From: UBA935 sp031556725
GTDB taxonomy: Bacteria; Bacillota; Clostridia; Lachnospirales; Lachnospiraceae
Direction: 5' to 3'
NCBI GenBank assembly: GCA_031556725.1
Contig: JAVBSL010000034.1
Coordinates: forward strand, 3,439-67,438
DNA: 64,000 bases
Part shown: positions 34,484 through 42,417 of the stretch, one piece after another
Numbering within the stretch: the stretch's first letter is position 1
Layout of the letters: the number at the start of each line of letters is the position of its first letter
Position numbers and translations under genes: made by a program
Notes under the pieces: model-generated
What the model was told of the DNA's origin: nothing
What the model saw: the letters and a program-made list of their open reading frames with translations, nothing else
Databases searched by the model: none

Positions 34484-35725
34484 ATGAAAAAGATGAACAA
34501 GGTTTTAAGTCTTGCACTGGCATTAGCCCTTGGAATGACAACAATCGTTGGTTGCGGAAGCAAAACAGATAATGCTGCCGGAACAACCGAAACAAAAACA
34601 GAAGCAACCGCAGATGCACCGGCAACAACAGACGGTTCGGCATTTATGATCGGCGGTATCGGACCGCTTACCGGCGGAGCAGCAGTATACGGTGTGGCAG
34701 TTCAGAATGGCGCACAGATTGCAGTTGATGAAATCAACGCAGCCGGCGGTATTAATGGTACACCTATTCAGTTCAATATGCAGGACGACGAATTAGATGC
34801 TGAAAAATCTATTAATGCATATAATACTTTAAAAGACTGGGGTATGAATATTCTTTTAGGAACCGTAACCAGTGGATGTTGTGTAGCAGTAGCTGATAAG
34901 ACCGCTGCCGACAATATGTTCCAGATTACTCCTTCAGGTTCTTCAACCAGCTGTATCGAAGGTAAGACCAATGTATTCCAGGTTTGCTTTACTGACCCTA
35001 ACCAGGGAATCGGTTCTGCTCAGTACATCGGTGAAAAGGGTGTTGAAGTGGCTGACGGTAAACTTGCTAATCAGGTGGCTGTTATTTATGACAGTTCTGA
35101 TGTATATTCTACCGGAATTTATGAAAAATTTGCTGAAGAAGCAGCTAATCAGAACTTTGATATCGTTGCTGTAGAAGCATTTACTGCTGATAACAAAACC
35201 GATTTTTCCGTACAGCTTCAGAAAGCCAAAGATGCCGGCGCAAGTCTTGTATACTTGCCTATTTACTACACCGAAGCATCCTTGATCCTGACTCAGGCAG
35301 CAAGTATGGAATATGCACCTAAGTTCTTTGGCTGTGATGGTCTGGATGGTATTCTTGGTGTTGAAAACTTTGATACTTCTTTAGCTGAAGGCGTTATCTT
35401 GTTAACACCCTTCGCTGCTGACGCGACAGATGACCAGACAAAGGCTTTTGTAGCTGAATATCAGAAGAGATTTAATGAAGTTCCCAACCAGTTTGCCGCT
35501 GATGCTTATGATGGTATCTATGCAATCAAAGCTGCTATCGAAAAGAGTGGTGTAACATCTGATATGAGTGTTTCTGATATCTGTGAAGGCATGAAGACAG
35601 CTATGACCGAAATTTCCATCGATGGTCTGACCGGTACCGGCATGACCTGGTTAGCTACCGGTGAAGTTAATAAAGCGCCTAAAGCAATGAAGATTGCTGA
35701 TGGCTCATATCAATTAATCCAATAA
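34484..35725 (+). CDS. livJ: Branched-chain amino acid ABC transporter, substrate-binding lipoprotein
   Basis: A 413-residue periplasmic-binding protein of the Leu/Ile/Val class. The signal peptide ends at a lipobox (TIVGCGS, Cys near residue 24), followed by a Thr/Ala-rich linker (to about residue 50) and then the type I binding domain with GGIGPLTGGAAVYGVAVQNGA (in part GPLTGGAAVYG). It captures amino acids outside the membrane for LivHMGF. It has its own promoter and a structured gap with a terminator before livH, so it is probably made in excess of the permease. Confidence 0.93.
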   Translation: MKKMNKVLSLALALALGMTTIVGCGSKTDNAAGTTETKTEATADAPATTDGSAFMIGGIGPLTGGAAVYGVAVQNGAQIAVDEINAAGGINGTPIQFNMQDDELDAEKSINAYNTLKDWGMNILLGTVTSGCCVAVADKTAADNMFQITPSGSSTSCIEGKTNVFQVCFTDPNQGIGSAQYIGEKGVEVADGKLANQVAVIYDSSDVYSTGIYEKFAEEAANQNFDIVAVEAFTADNKTDFSVQLQKAKDAGASLVYLPIYYTEASLILTQAASMEYAPKFFGCDGLDGILGVENFDTSLAEGVILLTPFAADATDDQTKAFVAEYQKRFNEVPNQFAADAYDGIYAIKAAIEKSGVTSDMSVSDICEGMKTAMTEISIDGLTGTGMTWLATGEVNKAPKAMKIADGSYQLIQ

Positions 35726-35727
35726 TA

Positions 35728-35788
35728 GGGTGAAAAGATATACTAATGCGCGAAAGAACTGCACATAAGTATAACTAAAGTTTCACCC
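35728..35788 (+). other. Long-range inverted repeat after livJ
   Basis: GGGTGAAA (35728-35735) pairs with TTTCACCC (35781-35788), and inside it TATACT (35739-35744) pairs with AGTATA (35769-35774). It begins three bases after the livJ stop. It may protect the livJ 3' end or form part of an attenuator. Confidence 0.45.
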
Positions 35789-35789
35789 G

Positions 35790-35810
35790 GAAGAACGCAG
35801 AGCGTTCTTC
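35790..35810. repeat. 21-base palindrome, copy 2 (GAAGAAYGC-N3-GCRTTCTTC)
   Basis: GAAGAACGC, spacer AGA, GCGTTCTTC; it differs from the copy at 34050-34070 only by a compensatory pair change and the loop. The two copies flank the DUF378-livJ segment. Confidence 0.6.
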
Positions 35811-35832
35811 TTAAATAATTTACGTATAAGAG

Positions 35833-35864
35833 TGGGTGCGATTTTTAAATCGTACCCATTTTTT
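35833..35864 (+). terminator. Terminator between livJ and livH
   Basis: Stem TGGGTGCGAT (35833-35842) with ATCGTACCCA (35849-35858), one G-U pair, then six Ts (35859-35864). A strong intrinsic terminator. Confidence 0.88.
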
Positions 35865-35876
35865 AGGGGAAGGAAC

Positions 35877-35906
35877 TTGCCTTTTACCCTTATTATCTGG
35901 TATACT
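35877..35906 (+). promoter_or_regulatory. Possible promoter of livHMGF
   Basis: TTGCCT (35877-35882), an 18-base spacer and TATACT (35901-35906). It supports separate transcription of the permease genes after the livJ terminator. Confidence 0.55.
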
Positions 35907-35960
35907 AAATCATTGCTTTGTATTAATATATTTATTATTTGCTAAAATGGAGAAAATATT

Positions 35961-36848
35961 ATGATGAGTTTTATTTCTTATTTAATAAGCGGTATCAGTC
36001 TGGGGAGTGTTTATGCGATTATTGCCCTTGGATATACGATGGTTTACGGTATTGCCAAGATGCTTAATTTTGCTCATGGAGATGTCATAATGGTTGGAAG
36101 TTTTACAGTGTTTTGGGGTGTGAGTATGCAGGGACTCAATCCGGTTCTTTCGGTGATGCTTTCGATTGTACTTTGTACCTTGCTGGGAATCACCATTGAA
36201 TTTATTGCCTATCGCCCTTTGCGGCAGGCAGCTTCTTCGCTGGTAGTTCTGATTACGGCTATTGGCGTGAGCTATTTTTTACAGAATCTTGCTTTGCTGA
36301 TCTTTGGTGCAAATACCAAATCATTTACCTCAATGGTACCTTTGAAACCGATTAAATTGGCAGGAGGAAGTATCATCATTTCAGGTGAAACGATTGTAAC
36401 GGTAATTTCCTGTTTAATTATTATGATCTGTTTGACTTTATTTATTAAGAAAACCAAACCGGGACAGGCTATGCTTGCAGTTTCCGAAGATAAAGGGGCC
36501 GCACAGTTAATGGGGATTAATGTTAACGGAACCATAACCTTGACTTTTGCCATCGGTTCGGGATTGGCGGCAATTGCCGGTATTCTGCTTTGTTCGGCTT
36601 ATCCTTCCTTAACGCCGTATACCGGATCCATGCCTGGTATCAAAGCCTTTGTAGCAGCGGTATTCGGCGGCATCGGTTCGATTCCGGGTGCATTGATCGG
36701 CGGTATCTTATTGGGAATTATTGAGATATTCGGAAAAGCATATGTTTCATCGCAATTGTCGGATGCCATTGTATTTATGGTTTTAATTATTGTCCTGTTA
36801 GTAAAACCCACCGGTATTCTGGGTAAAAAATTGCAGGAAAAGGTATAG
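35961..36848 (+). CDS. livH: Branched-chain amino acid ABC transporter permease LivH
   Basis: A 295-residue membrane protein with about eight hydrophobic segments. The N-terminal GISLGSVYAIIALGYTMVYGI motif (in part SLGSVYAIIALGYTMVYG) and the ABC-contact loop with AAVFGGIGSIPGALIGG near residue 232 identify LivH. It pairs with LivM. TGGAG precedes the ATG. Confidence 0.95.
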   Translation: MMSFISYLISGISLGSVYAIIALGYTMVYGIAKMLNFAHGDVIMVGSFTVFWGVSMQGLNPVLSVMLSIVLCTLLGITIEFIAYRPLRQAASSLVVLITAIGVSYFLQNLALLIFGANTKSFTSMVPLKPIKLAGGSIIISGETIVTVISCLIIMICLTLFIKKTKPGQAMLAVSEDKGAAQLMGINVNGTITLTFAIGSGLAAIAGILLCSAYPSLTPYTGSMPGIKAFVAAVFGGIGSIPGALIGGILLGIIEIFGKAYVSSQLSDAIVFMVLIIVLLVKPTGILGKKLQEKV

Positions 36849-36859
36849 GAGGAATGATT

Positions 36860-37957
36860 GTGAAAAATAAGACTGCTTTGTTGAATATTCCTAAAAATAT
36901 AAGAGACAATCTGATTACCTATGGTATTGTTTTGGCAGCATATATTGTGGTACAGATATTACTGGCCAACGGTAAGGTAACTAACCTGATGCAGGGCCTG
37001 TTGGTGCCTCTTTGCGTATACATTATTCTGGCAGTATCCTTGAACCTGACGGTTGGTATTCTGGGCGAGTTGAGCTTGGGACACGCCGGTTTTATGTGTC
37101 TGGGTGCTTTTTCCGGAGCGTTCTTTTCAAAATGTATGGCGGATACCATTACCGTGAGCCTGGTGCGGTTTGTTCTGGCTATTTTAATCGGGGCGGCAGT
37201 AGCCGGAATTTTTGGATTCCTGATCGGAATGCCGGTTCTTCGGTTGAAAGGCGATTATCTCGCCATTGTAACACTGGCCTTTGGTGAGATTATTAAAAAT
37301 ATCATAAATGCCCTTTACGTTGGAATTGACGGTAATGGTTTTCATTTTTCCTTAAAAGACTCCATGTCTTTACATTTGGAAAAAGATGGAATGGTAGTAA
37401 TCAATGGTGCCCAGGGTATCATCGGCACGCCTCAGAATTCTACCTTTACGATGGGTGTTATTTTAATTTTTATAACTTTATTTATTGTTTTAAATCTGAT
37501 TAAATCCCGAGATGGCCGGGCGATTATGTCGGTCAGGGATAATCTGATTGCGGCGGAATCGGTTGGTATTAATATTACCAAATATAAATTAATGGCTTTT
37601 TCCATATCGGCAGCTCTGGCCGGTGTAGCCGGCGTGCTGTATTCACATAATCTCAGCAGTGTAGCTGCAACTCCCAAAAACTTTGGTTATAATATGTCTA
37701 TTATGATTTTGGTATTTGTAGTATTGGGTGGCATCGGTAATATTCGGGGTTCGATTATTGCTGCGGTAATTTTGACTCTGTTGCCGGAATTACTGCGCGG
37801 GCTGAATAATTACCGGATGCTGATCTATGCCATAGTATTGATCTTAATGATGCTCTTTAACTGGAGCCCCAAAGCTTTGGCCTGGAGAGAACGGTATTCC
37901 ATCAAAAATTATATCCGGACCAGACGAAATGCGGATACAAAGAAGGAGGTACAATAA
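36860..37957 (+). CDS. livM: Branched-chain amino acid ABC transporter permease LivM
   Basis: A 365-residue membrane protein. It shows LSLGHAGFMCLGAF near residue 72, the LKGDYLAIVTLAFGEI stretch near 129 and VLGGIGNIRGSIIAA near 295, typical of LivM. AGGAGG at 36847-36852 is one base from ATG 36854 but seven from GTG 36860 (both in frame), so GTG 36860 is the better start. livG starts one base after the stop. Confidence 0.93.
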   Translation: MKNKTALLNIPKNIRDNLITYGIVLAAYIVVQILLANGKVTNLMQGLLVPLCVYIILAVSLNLTVGILGELSLGHAGFMCLGAFSGAFFSKCMADTITVSLVRFVLAILIGAAVAGIFGFLIGMPVLRLKGDYLAIVTLAFGEIIKNIINALYVGIDGNGFHFSLKDSMSLHLEKDGMVVINGAQGIIGTPQNSTFTMGVILIFITLFIVLNLIKSRDGRAIMSVRDNLIAAESVGINITKYKLMAFSISAALAGVAGVLYSHNLSSVAATPKNFGYNMSIMILVFVVLGGIGNIRGSIIAAVILTLLPELLRGLNNYRMLIYAIVLILMMLFNWSPKALAWRERYSIKNYIRTRRNADTKKEVQ

Positions 37958-37958
37958 T

Positions 37959-38717
37959 ATGGCTCTATTAGAAGTAACCAATTTAAGTATTTCCTTTGGC
38001 GGATTACGCGCCGTTGATGATTTTAATATTTCCATTGAAAAAGGTCAGCTTTATGGCCTAATCGGTCCCAACGGTGCCGGTAAGACCACGGTATTTAACC
38101 TGCTTACCGGAGTCTATAAGCCGAATGAGGGAATCGTAACACTGGACGGAAAGAATGTTACCAATTTAAGAACCATCGACATCAATAAAGCAGGTGTTGC
38201 CAGAACCTTTCAAAATATTCGGTTATTTAAGGCTCTGACGGTATTGGATAATGTAAAAGTAGGTTTGCATAACCGCTATCATTATTCGACAATAGAAGGA
38301 ATATTACGGCTCCCCAACTTTTTTAAGATTGAAAAAATTATGAATGAAAAAGCAATGGAACTTTTAAAAGTGTTTGATCTGGGTGGCGAAGCGGATTATC
38401 TGGCAGCCAATCTGCCATACGGCAAGCAGCGTAAATTGGAGATCGCCAGAGCACTGGCTACGGATCCTAAATTACTGCTTTTGGACGAACCGGCTGCCGG
38501 AATGAACCCCAATGAGACCAAAGAATTGATGGATACCATTCGTTTTGTACGGGATGAATTTGATATGACCATCCTTTTAATCGAGCATGATATGAAACTG
38601 GTTTCCGGGATATGCGAAGAGCTTACGGTACTGAATTTCGGTAAGGTTCTGATGAACGGCAAGACGGAAGAGGTCCTTAATGACAGCAGAGTAATTACAG
38701 CCTATTTAGGCGAATAG
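37959..38717 (+). CDS. livG: Branched-chain amino acid ABC transporter ATPase LivG
   Basis: A 252-residue ABC ATPase: Walker A GPNGAGKTT near residue 38, the LivG-type insertion around YHYSTIEGILRLPNFF, signature LPYGKQRKLEIARAL near 158 (LPYGKQ replaces LSGGQ, normal for LivG), Walker B LLLLDEPAAGMNP. ATG 37959 is eight bases after AGGAGG; an upstream ATG at 37929 lies inside livM. Confidence 0.96.
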   Translation: MALLEVTNLSISFGGLRAVDDFNISIEKGQLYGLIGPNGAGKTTVFNLLTGVYKPNEGIVTLDGKNVTNLRTIDINKAGVARTFQNIRLFKALTVLDNVKVGLHNRYHYSTIEGILRLPNFFKIEKIMNEKAMELLKVFDLGGEADYLAANLPYGKQRKLEIARALATDPKLLLLDEPAAGMNPNETKELMDTIRFVRDEFDMTILLIEHDMKLVSGICEELTVLNFGKVLMNGKTEEVLNDSRVITAYLGE

Positions 38718-38733
38718 GAGGAAATAAGTTGCT

Positions 38734-39444
38734 ATGGCAATGTTGGAAATAAAAGATTTAGAAGTGTATTATGGAGTCATCAAAGCAATTAAGGGAATTT
38801 CCTTTGAAGTAAATGAGGGTGAGGTCATTGCCTTAATTGGTGCTAACGGTGCCGGAAAAACCACTATTTTGCATACGATTACCGGATTACTGACTCCTAA
38901 AAAGGGCAGTATTATCTTTGACGGTGTGGATATCTCTAAAATCAAGAGTCACAAGATCGTATCCATGGGAATGGCGCATGTACCGGAGGGCAGAAGAGTA
39001 TTTGCCCAGCTTTCAGTGCTGCAGAACCTTCTGTTAGGCGCTTATACCCGTAAAGATAAGGGAGAAATTGAAGAAACCCTGCTGACCATCTATAAACGCT
39101 TTCCCCGCCTGGAAGAGCGTAAAAACCAGATGGCCGGAACTTTAAGCGGCGGTGAACAGCAGATGTTAGCCATGGGCCGGGCACTGATGTCGCATCCGAA
39201 GATTATCCTGATGGATGAACCGTCCATGGGACTATCCCCTATTTTTGTAAATGAAATTTTTGATATTATAAAAGAAGTCAGTGCAGGCGGAACAACGGTT
39301 CTTTTGGTCGAGCAAAATGCCAAGAAGGCTCTTTCCATTGCCAATCGGGCATATGTCCTGGAAACCGGCAATATTGCCCTGGAAGGGCCGGCCAGCGAGC
39401 TATTAAATAATGATTCTATTAAGAAAGCATATTTAGGCGAATAA
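38734..39444 (+). CDS. livF: Branched-chain amino acid ABC transporter ATPase LivF
   Basis: A 236-residue ABC ATPase: Walker A GANGAGKTT, VPEGRRVFAQLSVLQNL near residue 86 (LivF hallmark), signature LSGGEQQML, Walker B IILMDEPSMGLSP. It ends the liv operon with a C-terminus like that of LivG (AYLGE). AGGAGG lies twelve bases before the ATG. Confidence 0.96.
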   Translation: MAMLEIKDLEVYYGVIKAIKGISFEVNEGEVIALIGANGAGKTTILHTITGLLTPKKGSIIFDGVDISKIKSHKIVSMGMAHVPEGRRVFAQLSVLQNLLLGAYTRKDKGEIEETLLTIYKRFPRLEERKNQMAGTLSGGEQQMLAMGRALMSHPKIILMDEPSMGLSPIFVNEIFDIIKEVSAGGTTVLLVEQNAKKALSIANRAYVLETGNIALEGPASELLNNDSIKKAYLGE

Positions 39445-39460
39445 AACGGGAGGTAAGAGG

Positions 39461-40093
39461 ATGGATAAAGTAGTAATAACGATTGCAAGACAATATGGAA
39501 GCGGCGGACGTACTGTTGGTGAAATGCTGGCGAAAGATCTGGGTATTAAGTATTATGACAAGGAATTACTCAAGATGGCCTCTGATGAGAGCGGTATCAA
39601 TGAAAAACTGTTTGAAAATGCTGATGAGAAATTGAAGAGTACCAAACTGTTCAGTATTGCCAAAAAAGTATACAGCGGTGAATTAATTCCTCCGGAGAGT
39701 GATGATTTTACCTCCAATGACAACCTGTTCAACTATCAGGCTAAGATTATCAAGGGACTGGCTGAAGAAGAATCCTGTGTGATTATCGGAAGATGTGCTG
39801 ACTATGTGCTAAAAGATTATGGCAATGTGCTGAGTGTATTTATTCATGCACCGGAAGACTTCTGCATCAATGAAGGGATGAAAAAACTTAGTCTGCCCTT
39901 AAAAGAGATAGATAGATACATTGCTAAGACCGATAAAAGAAAAGCAGATTACTATAAGTATTATACCGGCCGGGAGTGGACCGACGCCAGAAATTATGAC
40001 TTGTGTTTAGACAGTTCGAAATTAGGTTTTGAAAAATGTATGGAAGAAATCAAGGCCTATATCCGGGTCCGTTTTCCGGATTATAAAATGTAA
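39461..40093 (+). CDS. Cytidylate-kinase-like family protein (paralogue 1)
   Basis: A 210-residue P-loop protein. ITIARQYGSGGRTVGEMLA is the Walker A-like region, and IIGRCADYVL near residue 108 is a family hallmark. The family is annotated cytidylate kinase-like but differs from Cmk, and its substrate is not established. A second copy lies at 46603-47223. AGGTAAGAGG precedes the ATG. It follows livF after 16 bases without a terminator and may be co-transcribed by read-through. Confidence 0.85.
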   Translation: MDKVVITIARQYGSGGRTVGEMLAKDLGIKYYDKELLKMASDESGINEKLFENADEKLKSTKLFSIAKKVYSGELIPPESDDFTSNDNLFNYQAKIIKGLAEEESCVIIGRCADYVLKDYGNVLSVFIHAPEDFCINEGMKKLSLPLKEIDRYIAKTDKRKADYYKYYTGREWTDARNYDLCLDSSKLGFEKCMEEIKAYIRVRFPDYKM

Positions 40094-40109
40094 AAATATA
40101 TAGTATAGT

Positions 40110-40145
40110 AAAACCTCCAAAACATTAAGCTGCTTTGGAGGTTTT
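40110..40145. terminator. Bidirectional terminator between the kinase-like gene and lexA
   Basis: AAAACCTCCAAA (40110-40121) pairs perfectly with TTTGGAGGTTTT (40134-40145), loop of twelve bases. The A/T ends of the stem provide U-runs on both strands for these convergent genes. Confidence 0.88.
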
Positions 40146-40149
40146 GATA

Positions 40150-40767
40150 TTAGTGGAATACTCTGAAAACACCGAACACCTTACCGAGAATCTTACAGTC
40201 ATCGACAATAATCGGTTCCATGCTGTCATTTTCCGGTTGCAGGCGGATATGTCCGTTTTCTTTATAAAAAGTCTTCACCGTGGCGGAATCTTCAATTAAG
40301 GCAACTGCCATTTCACCATTACGAACAGAATCGCAGATGTTGACAAAAACCTGGTCGCCGTTTAAAATACCGGCATTAATCATCGAATCGCCTCTTACTT
40401 TAAGAATAAAAGATTCCCCAGGCGGAATAACCTCTGCCGGAACAGGGAAATAGCTGTCAATATGCTCCTCAGCCAAAATCGGCTGACCGGCAGCAACATA
40501 TCCCAAAACAGGCAGGCTCACCATCTCGGTACGGATCATCTGAAAACTGTCATCGCAGATCTCGATGGCACGGGGCTTGGTTGGATCTCGCCGGATATAC
40601 CCGTTCTTCTCCAGGGTTTCCAGATGGGAGTGGACAGAAGAGGTAGATTTCAGGTTAACTGCTTCACAAATATCACGCACTGAAGGGGGGTAGCCTCTTT
40701 TTAATATCTCATCTTTTATATAATCTAATATTTCCTGTTGTTTCGCTGTAATCTTACCATAACCCAT
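40150..40767 (-). CDS. lexA: SOS repressor LexA
   Basis: A 205-residue LexA. The winged helix domain (about 1-65) shows ITAKQQEILDYI and PPSVRDICEAVNLKSTSSVH; the cleavage site is Ala-Gly in GYVAAGQPI near residue 93; the catalytic Ser is in GDSMINAGI near 127 and the Lys in ATVKTFYKE near 164. Cleavage is stimulated by RecA on single-stranded DNA. AAGGAG lies twelve bases upstream. A promoter (TTGCTT-17-TATTAT, 40812-40840 on minus) fits, with a weak LexA-like site upstream. Confidence 0.97.
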   Translation of the reverse strand: MGYGKITAKQQEILDYIKDEILKRGYPPSVRDICEAVNLKSTSSVHSHLETLEKNGYIRRDPTKPRAIEICDDSFQMIRTEMVSLPVLGYVAAGQPILAEEHIDSYFPVPAEVIPPGESFILKVRGDSMINAGILNGDQVFVNICDSVRNGEMAVALIEDSATVKTFYKENGHIRLQPENDSMEPIIVDDCKILGKVFGVFRVFH

Positions 40768-40811
40768 ATATATTATCTTCTCCTTTCATACCACAAACGA
40801 CTGTTTCTTAT

Positions 40812-40840
40812 ATAATAACATAGCTGCCTTCAAAAAGCAA
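40812..40840 (-). promoter_or_regulatory. Promoter of lexA
   Basis: On the minus strand TTGCTT (40835-40840), a 17-base spacer and TATTAT (40812-40817). A degenerate box (GAATATATGTTT, two mismatches to GAAC-N4-GTTC) overlaps it near 40840-40851. Confidence 0.6.
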
Positions 40841-40872
40841 ACATATATTCCAAATATTTGTTCGATTTTCTC

Positions 40873-40901
40873 TTGACAAAAGAATATACGTTCGATATAA
40901 T
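40873..40901 (+). promoter_or_regulatory. SOS promoter of the LysM gene, with LexA box in the spacer
   Basis: TTGACA (40873-40878), a 17-base spacer and TATAAT (40896-40901), a near-perfect promoter. GAATATACGTTC (40882-40893) sits in the spacer and differs from GAAC-N4-GTTC by one base, so LexA bound there would block RNA polymerase. Confidence 0.85.
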
Positions 40902-40911
40902 CAAAACATAA

Positions 40912-40937
40912 CGAACGAACGTTCGCAACAAATGTTC
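40912..40937 (+). promoter_or_regulatory. Tandem LexA boxes at the start of the SOS transcript
   Basis: CGAACGAACGTTCG (40912-40925) is a perfect match to CGAAC-N4-GTTCG and abuts CAACAAATGTTC (40926-40937), which has one mismatch. The transcription start is near 40908, so both lie just downstream. Confidence 0.85.
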
Positions 40938-40954
40938 TGTACGGAGGAGATATT

Positions 40955-41341
40955 ATGGACAGCACAGCATTATCATTATATAAGAGCGATATGAGAAGAT
41001 TGCGGAATAAGAGAAGAAGACAGCAGGAACTGAAACGTAACCTTATGATGGGCATTATTACCTGTATTTTAATTGTATCACTGTCAATTGCTTTTGGAAG
41101 CATTCTGGTTCATGCGCAATCAGGTGATGCAGAGCAGTCCTATAAATATTATACCAGTATAGAAGTACAGCATGGCGAAACGATGTGGTCTATTGCTCGG
41201 AATAATCTTGACCCTGATCACTATATTGATATTCAGACTTATATTCAGGAAGTAGTGCAGATCAATAACCTTACCGATGATCAGATTGTTGCCGGACAGT
41301 ACTTGATTATTCCATATTATTCTTCGGAATTTGTCGGATGA
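40955..41341 (+). CDS. SOS-induced LysM cell-division suppressor (YneA-like)
   Basis: A 128-residue membrane protein: basic N-terminus, one hydrophobic segment (about residues 31-53), then a LysM domain (about 70-122) with VQHGETMWSIARNN and QYLIIPY. Bacillus YneA has the same plan and delays division during DNA damage. Divergent position next to lexA, the LexA boxes and the fold support this function. The sequence is longer than YneA (about 105 residues). GGAGGAG precedes the ATG. Confidence 0.85.
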   Translation: MDSTALSLYKSDMRRLRNKRRRQQELKRNLMMGIITCILIVSLSIAFGSILVHAQSGDAEQSYKYYTSIEVQHGETMWSIARNNLDPDHYIDIQTYIQEVVQINNLTDDQIVAGQYLIIPYYSSEFVG

Positions 41342-41364
41342 TTGAGATACCATATTTCCATTTC

Positions 41365-42417
41365 TTATTTTTCTCTAAGCTTTACAACATTAGCTGCTTT
41401 TCGGCGGCGCTCATCCTCAAGGGCTGCATAATGCTTTTTAGTGGTATTAACATCTTTATGCCCTAAAACATCGGCAACCAGATAAATATCCCCTGTTTCA
41501 CGATATAAAGAGGTTCCATAGGTGCTTCGTAGCTTATGGGGAGTGATTTTCTTTAAAGTGGTAACCGTCTGGGCATATTTTTTAACTAAATTCTCTACCG
41601 AACGAACTGTAATCCGTCGGTTTTGTAAGGAGAGAAATAGGGCATTTTCATGACCGGAAAGAGGAATAACATGGTGTCTTTTCTCCAGATAATCATGCAA
41701 AGCATCCTCTACTTCCTCACCAAAATAGACAATTGCTTCAAAACCGCCTTTTCTGCGAATTTTAATGCCATTATTTTTAAAATCCACATCTTCAATATTT
41801 AATCCCACGCATTCCGAAACACGAATGCCGGTTCCCAATAAAAGAGTAAGGAGAGCAGTATCCCGTACTTTGGTTTTTTCGTGATATTTCAATTGACTTT
41901 TGGTAAGATTGGTTCCATCCTCTACCTGATCCAATAAAATGGCCACCTCATCTGCATCCAGCCTGACAATTTCTTTTGCATGACGCTTAGGCAAAGGAAC
42001 CAGAGCGGCCGGATTGGTCTGGATTAATTCAGTCTGAAAAAAGTAGTTGTAAAAACTGCGCAGAGCTGCAAGTTTTCTGGCCTTTCCACGTTCATCATTG
42101 GTAATTTCTTTACCGTCTTTTTCATACAAGGTTATGTAGTCCAGATATTCTTCAATATCTTCCCGTTTTATTTGATCCAGAATATCCAGGGGAAATGCTT
42201 CTATTTCTATTTTCTTACAATAACTGTTGGTTTTGTGCATATATTCAAAAAATACCCGAATATCATAGGCATAAGCAAGCCGGGTTCGAGAAGATGTGTA
42301 TTCCTGAATACCTCTGAAAAACTGTTTGCAAAAAGAGGGAAGAGTATCCAGAACATTGCGCATCTTCATTGTGTTAATCTTATTTTGTTCTTCGTGATAA
42401 TTTTTGTTATTTTCCAA
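41365..42417 (-). CDS. Tyrosine recombinase (XerC/XerD-like)
   Basis: A 350-residue tyrosine recombinase: N-terminal SAM-like core-binding domain (about 30-140), then catalytic residues Arg in GTGIRVSEC, Lys near the RRKGGF turn, HKLRSTYGTS (His and Arg), LGHKD (His) and the nucleophile in KKHYAAL. It is probably the chromosome-dimer resolving or a related house-keeping enzyme, since no mobile element surrounds it. The start is uncertain: TTG 42417 gives the expected N-terminus and overlaps the TtcA-like gene by 11 bases, while ATG 42369 is shorter. Confidence 0.85.
   Translation of the reverse strand: MENNKNYHEEQNKINTMKMRNVLDTLPSFCKQFFRGIQEYTSSRTRLAYAYDIRVFFEYMHKTNSYCKKIEIEAFPLDILDQIKREDIEEYLDYITLYEKDGKEITNDERGKARKLAALRSFYNYFFQTELIQTNPAALVPLPKRHAKEIVRLDADEVAILLDQVEDGTNLTKSQLKYHEKTKVRDTALLTLLLGTGIRVSECVGLNIEDVDFKNNGIKIRRKGGFEAIVYFGEEVEDALHDYLEKRHHVIPLSGHENALFLSLQNRRITVRSVENLVKKYAQTVTTLKKITPHKLRSTYGTSLYRETGDIYLVADVLGHKDVNTTKKHYAALEDERRRKAANVVKLREK

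Noticed and set aside
41365..42417. Phage or island integrase
   Set aside because: No tRNA, attachment repeats or phage genes nearby; it looks like a chromosomal Xer-type enzyme.
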